From the NCBI RefSeq assembly GCF_019402445.1, contig NZ_SRZM01000240.1, positions 1 to 19,385 of the forward strand: DNA of 19,385 nucleotides. Reading direction: 5' to 3'. Below, one piece after another: positions 17,701 to 19,385 of the stretch. Every line of letters starts with the position of its first letter. Within the stretch, counting starts at the first letter, position 1. Source of the DNA: Brachyspira pilosicoli (GTDB lineage Bacteria > Spirochaetota > Brachyspiria > Brachyspirales > Brachyspiraceae). A program made the translations under genes and the position numbers. The notes beneath the pieces were generated by a model. The model saw nothing but the letters and a program-made list of their open reading frames with translations. It was not told the origin of the DNA and did not search any database.

Positions 17701-18689
17701 ATAGTTACTATACTAGTGCCTGAAGTGCTTAATACATAGCTTCCTACCAAAGCAGATTCATATGCTACATTAAATGTGCTTAAACTTGTATTTTCTTCTA
17801 ATACATAATATTGTCCTGTAGACAAAGAATAAGACATTAATCTTCTTTTATCATTATATGTTAAATTGCCGTCTTTATCAGTATCATTTGCTATTTCAAA
17901 ATAAATTATAGTGTCGTTGTTGTAGAATGACGGATTAAACTTAAAGGTTTTAGTATCAGTTAAAATCATCAAATTGGTTTGAATATCATTTGTGATGTAG
18001 GAGTTAGCTTGCAAGTCTACTACTGCTAATTGAGAATAAGGCTCTCCTATTTTTGAAGTAATAAAAGCAATATGCCTATCATTAAAAGAGAATGTAGGAG
18101 AAGAGGCTTCTATATCTGCTCTTTTAATTACATCTTTACCATTTGGCTTAACTGTGAAGAGTTTTTTTATATTATCTTCTCTGTCTGAAACAAAAGCTAT
18201 CATATCGGCATTATGAGAGATTTCTGGGTCTGTATCATAGCCTTTATAATCTGTTATTCTTACTATACTTTGCTCTAGATTTTCCAAATTATTTTTTGAA
18301 GTTCTAATACCAAGATTAACCAACTTATATAAATAAATATCAGAAAAAGCATCATCTCTAGTAGAAGAGAATACCAAATATTTTGATTTACTATCCACAG
18401 ATACAGAAGAATCTATTCCTGGGCTTCTTGTGAGTCTAAAAGTTTCAAGTGTATAAGAATCTACAGCAAATATATCGGTATTACCTGCATTTTCTCTGGA
18501 ATAGTATACCCAAGTTCCTTCTCTGTCTATAACAGAATCTAATACAGGGTTACCCTCTCCAGAAGTTAGAGAGTATCTTTTATACTCTCTTAAGAAAGGT
18601 CTGCTATTAAAAATAGAATCTGCACTCTTTTGACTGGATGCACAAGATAATAAAATAAATAATGGTAATAATAATAGCTTTAATTTCAT
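11721..18689 (-). CDS. Giant lipoprotein: PD40 propeller, TPR array and CHAT-like C-terminal regions
   Basis: This 2322-residue protein has a lipoprotein signal (hydrophobic 4-14, lipobox LLSC with Cys16), placing it in the periplasm or on the surface. Residues about 45-340 are TolB/PD40-type propeller blades, seen in LVFSSTRDD (105-113), IAFVSDRED (164-172) and IAFITSK (207-213). A calcium-loop-like DTDKDGNLTYND is at 269-280. About 640-1320 is helical with TPR-like units such as AWYHFFYGYSLWMNNDINGA and NEGYLYYKQGSVSNSIMSF. A Thr/Asn-rich linker lies near 1640-1665. Two regions (about 1500-1780 and 2060-2322) resemble CHAT caspase-fold domains, the second with LFTIPFAYF, but neither shows the His and Cys catalytic motifs; this assignment is tentative. 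AAAGG is only 3 bases before the ATG. It is 58 bases downstream of the STAS gene. Function is unknown; scaffolding or signalling at the envelope is a guess. Confidence 0.85.
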   Translation of the reverse strand: MKLKLLLLPLFILLSCASSQKSADSIFNSRPFLREYKRYSLTSGEGNPVLDSVIDREGTWVYYSRENAGNTDIFAVDSYTLETFRLTRSPGIDSSVSVDSKSKYLVFSSTRDDAFSDIYLYKLVNLGIRTSKNNLENLEQSIVRITDYKGYDTDPEISHNADMIAFVSDREDNIKKLFTVKPNGKDVIKRADIEASSPTFSFNDRHIAFITSKIGEPYSQLAVVDLQANSYITNDIQTNLMILTDTKTFKFNPSFYNNDTIIYFEIANDTDKDGNLTYNDKRRLMSYSLSTGQYYVLEENTSLSTFNVAYESALVGSYVLSTSGTSIVTMGSTKEYFIKDANANDMYNTFVALPYNRKVEVIEKFSEYFPSDEDRGNVSKAYFDVMYQAYTNKNRDIYNTSKNVLTTEYTNTFYGFLALKIDENFDTNDNWLNASYYTTNESIITSNENIVNALSWAGYISANEKYNKNNTNASTLEILNSIIDYDSSKDLYVLISKLYSHSLEDNNYKYPADEDLYNKPYRRKDLIFADRLEIAKDFIKDSKIPYQTIIDNSHPYAPLSVASRLIYLDGLILAKNYDAATNLFQPYMESKNDIMLALGYYANAKILLDKKDDAAYQLLVNAVKSGGKNFEPTYEAKESKRILANYYRTLADNAYNEERYNIAYDNYQEVLVYNPNDANASSRIIESGLRAYSTIESLEQTIAERERTLLSTRYSEHAAHAELANAYYYLANRYYGIAMSKQYDSERYVLSEKKREDGFYLYLNKSFNTIVDKAVSYMDFAIFLYPDEENYYIKKAEMLTFAEALKMQVLQSDKTYKSIMELVPSYKDNNVNNDKYIGYNQLTLQTPNLESEIIDSLIMAKSKIKTKPNVVSIMLANSYLINGRYSDAANEYKEAEVLLNSVGSDKSKAWYHFFYGYSLWMNNDINGAYREYNKAREIFERLGDSEAVYKIVGYTSVAAIEQKDYTKAIESLLERNTIITNNVEQNELNELLIAACYLKLEDYNNALKYCDNVKAKIDSLDSSSYNPNYVSITLYGANINVVNLGLASFGGYIPGEPLNVDKQQMLYSIYQELYEKMGRYSESRDALSSYRNYIIKDKPKKSIQPLMLATYYNNEGYLYYKQGSVSNSIMSFRKSIEEYRKTINSNALNNNPSLIYENAQNDAKNYLSLSSLYLRYLSQNDLTAIRREFFMELFDTTKTLQVLSTNNSVSSKDRLLLYSHIAAFQYIMALKLTAEANDLMLNRKKNNDGSLDMSMHDVNVQRLYMLKNAIDRYKYILSSNSNFPVDLKTEIIIRYNLAKAYELAGNIEEAAREYISAFSKAKVNAFAVEEIAILTTLIDFSEKYRDIYPDSLDEPVMYVFRILQRLRESVFMITFVEENNLILQEARYKVIEFLEGNYPDASINILAMFDAIDMRRKFLDKRLYTLGENNYYLRDYYKLYEKALYAYQKYLSAVTANYDKKLEESSLKEITEYEKEAIKTFENTPIKNIVICDVKATDIDKSMRSDETLIWDTYLGYRFVRENKKTYFYYQTNDLIKTKNYVTHIGESPIVMSNNNAFVRELYDSTEYMLPPKVAYVDNRLISFYKVNRNDRKNIDMTASSASNTLLTNNVNYADNYRENEARVMPVNYVDNEDDTNLYTNNIITNNATNNTLQATNTIRATNRVRKFRFVPFNDLLTNAYVPLVVDITDTKASDISNLMKKNFYILYADKKTFDENKEVLKEVNNIALVVGNSNTYSRIMFYTNYFQSLVTNSLEESMKGYDNNLFTVYGKPDNSMTTLSNETYNFKSRLLASYKKTPSVSMISNIISYSQSPNEVMDNYAYFIEDRYNAKDTNTAYNLSEDGYKYFASSYSNISDSNAYYFMKAMLPVYRRLGDEGAVKGARRALHFMYLYTNENYHLIDEYFTPRTLSRFLKSGETVENNVRYVNYIAQRTTGTNKNKILEIAVLYDLIYAKTPLDKVTNLLTLMTNTNQILTVANTILDNKTTNEANIFLTMDYIYGNQYIFEANTISSFANLFYSLYKDKPSYIYGLLNKIRVPESDFRKNIYNAYNIFSNENTNTMFIFYSYEDDKYTSYSYVVGDNEVKKSSLVSIDKLRSSLTAFTNAPNANERMKALKAIESQMLSSDVSKNASRVNTVYITGSYPNLFTIPFAYFNDFKNADVIKIRELKYVPMDVINIGKANIKLNTQTNFYTSLESLAVGYADGKRKVPLTHYIGIDTNYNKPYNKEDIFLSPARNADIFKYLSDRSNNKLMFTYSTDLSGDYYTAMKYLYMNFNNGVIDSYRYIKNNTVNPNIINASDMNTLFKGSYTLFDYILPGIPK

Positions 18690-18747
18690 AAACCTTTTAT
18701 ATAAGTAATAATAATTACTACTTTAAAAACAAAACATTCAAAATATT

Positions 18748-19080
18748 TTAGAATGTAGCTAAAGCATCATCAACGCTATCAAAAACTTCAAATAAATCTT
18801 CTAAATCTACAGTTTTTAATATTTTCTTTATTACATCAGGTACTGAAGCTAAAACAAGTCTTCCGTTTTTATCTTTTATCTTTCTCATCATATTAATGAA
18901 TACTCTAATTCCGCTTGAGCTTAAATATTCAACTTTAGATATTTCTAAAATCAAATTAATACTTCCAGACTCTATAAGAGCATCTAATTCGCTTTCTATA
19001 GATACAGATAAATTAACATCTAATTTACCTTCTAATTTTACAACTTTTGCTTTACCTTTATCTTCTATATTTAAACTCAT
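18748..19080 (-). CDS. STAS-domain anti-sigma factor antagonist (SpoIIAA/RsbV-like)
   Basis: This 110-residue single-domain STAS protein has LEGKLDVNLSVSIE near the start, a hydrophobic beta strand LILEISKV, and YLSSSGIRVF (52-61). Ser56 aligns with the Ser of SpoIIAA that is phosphorylated by the anti-sigma kinase; the usual Asp two residues earlier is Ser54. Such proteins bind an anti-sigma kinase when unphosphorylated and release a sigma factor, or act in similar partner-switch circuits. No kinase, phosphatase or cognate sigma is adjacent, so the partner is unknown. The ATG at 19080 is preceded by GAAGGAG 9 bases upstream; a longer in-frame start would run through that ribosome site. It is first in an operon with the giant lipoprotein, driven by the promoter at 19114-19141. 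Confidence 0.88.
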   Translation of the reverse strand: MSLNIEDKGKAKVVKLEGKLDVNLSVSIESELDALIESGSINLILEISKVEYLSSSGIRVFINMMRKIKDKNGRLVLASVPDVIKKILKTVDLEDLFEVFDSVDDALATF

Positions 19081-19113
19081 AATATATTTCTCCTTCAAAG
19101 ACTTAATTAGAAT

Positions 19114-19141
19114 ATTATAACAAACATAATATTAAAGTCAA
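19114..19141 (-). promoter_or_regulatory. Strong sigma-70 promoter of the STAS-lipoprotein operon
   Basis: TTGACT (19141-19136), a 16-base spacer and a consensus TATAAT (19119-19114) read towards the STAS gene, whose ATG is about 33 bases downstream of the -10 box. It is the best promoter match on the minus strand of the window. Confidence 0.75.
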
Positions 19142-19385
19142 TAATTAATAAGAATGGTAAATAGTTATAATAGGAGTAAAATTTTATTATGTTTAAAACA
19201 CCGCACGCACGGTAGAGAGCTTATAAAATATAATAAAACTGCATTATTAACTTATTTAAAAACATTGTTTAGTTTAGCGTGCGTTATGTAAGCAACAAAT
19301 TTAAAAAAACTTGGGCGGGCAGCTAAGACAACAGTGAAAACAAAAAAGAAAAATCAACACATAAACAAAAGAAAAGACAGAAAGC
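19142..19385. repeat. Gene-free right edge with GC-rich inverted repeats
   Basis: No gene could be supported here. ACCGCACGCACGGT (19200-19213) is a small hairpin with ACCG/CGGT arms. Its core CGCACGC (19202-19208) is complementary to GCGTGCG (19277-19283), giving a larger alternative fold. Further right is a lone GC-rich block TTGGGCGGGCAGC (from 19311) followed by purine-rich sequence running off the window. The composition recalls the repeats at the left of the window, but the sequence is unrelated. It may be another dispersed element or the edge of the next gene's control region. Confidence 0.4.

Noticed and set aside
19081..19098. Longer STAS protein with six extra N-terminal residues
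   Set aside because: That start would place the GAAGGAG ribosome site inside the coding region; the ATG at 19080 is ideally spaced from it.

Overview
The window looks like chromosomal DNA from a very AT-rich, LPS-making bacterium, most likely a spirochaete of the Brachyspira type. That placement is inference from base composition, AGGAG-type ribosome sites, Asn/Lys-rich proteins and gene content (lipoproteins, LpxC, STAS protein); no rRNA marker is present. No tRNA, rRNA or CRISPR array was seen.

Left part (1-5186): an accessory-looking stretch punctuated by GC-rich dispersed repeats (at 1-115, 1415-1640 and 4950-5165). Between them lie a phage/plasmid-type winged-helix replication-like protein, a cyclodeaminase-family folate enzyme with a strong promoter abutting a repeat, a truncated IS630-type transposase reduced to its DNA-binding domain, and two overlapping minus-strand GH3 (NagZ-like) envelope proteins. 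The upstream GH3 protein has lost the acid/base motif.

Middle part (5187-11593): a minus-strand DegT/ArnB-type sugar aminotransferase and a glycerate kinase, each apparently its own unit. Divergent from these is a plus-strand operon: a response-regulator receiver domain fused to LpxC, a group-2-like sigma-70 factor, and HemW. A convergent trpR-like repressor follows; its -10 box lies inside a near-perfect palindrome resembling a Trp operator.

Right part (11721-19385): a minus-strand two-gene unit. A strong sigma-70 promoter drives a STAS-domain anti-sigma antagonist and then a giant 2322-residue lipoprotein with an N-terminal PD40/TolB-like propeller, a long TPR array and two regions that look like degenerate CHAT (caspase-like) domains. 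The right edge holds an inverted repeat and no recognisable gene.

The observations most worth following are the REC-LpxC fusion (a possible phospho-switch on the committed step of lipid A synthesis, beside a sigma factor), the giant propeller-TPR-CHAT-like lipoprotein next to a STAS protein, the repeat family whose hairpin arms change in a compensatory way between copies, and the active/inactive GH3 tandem.
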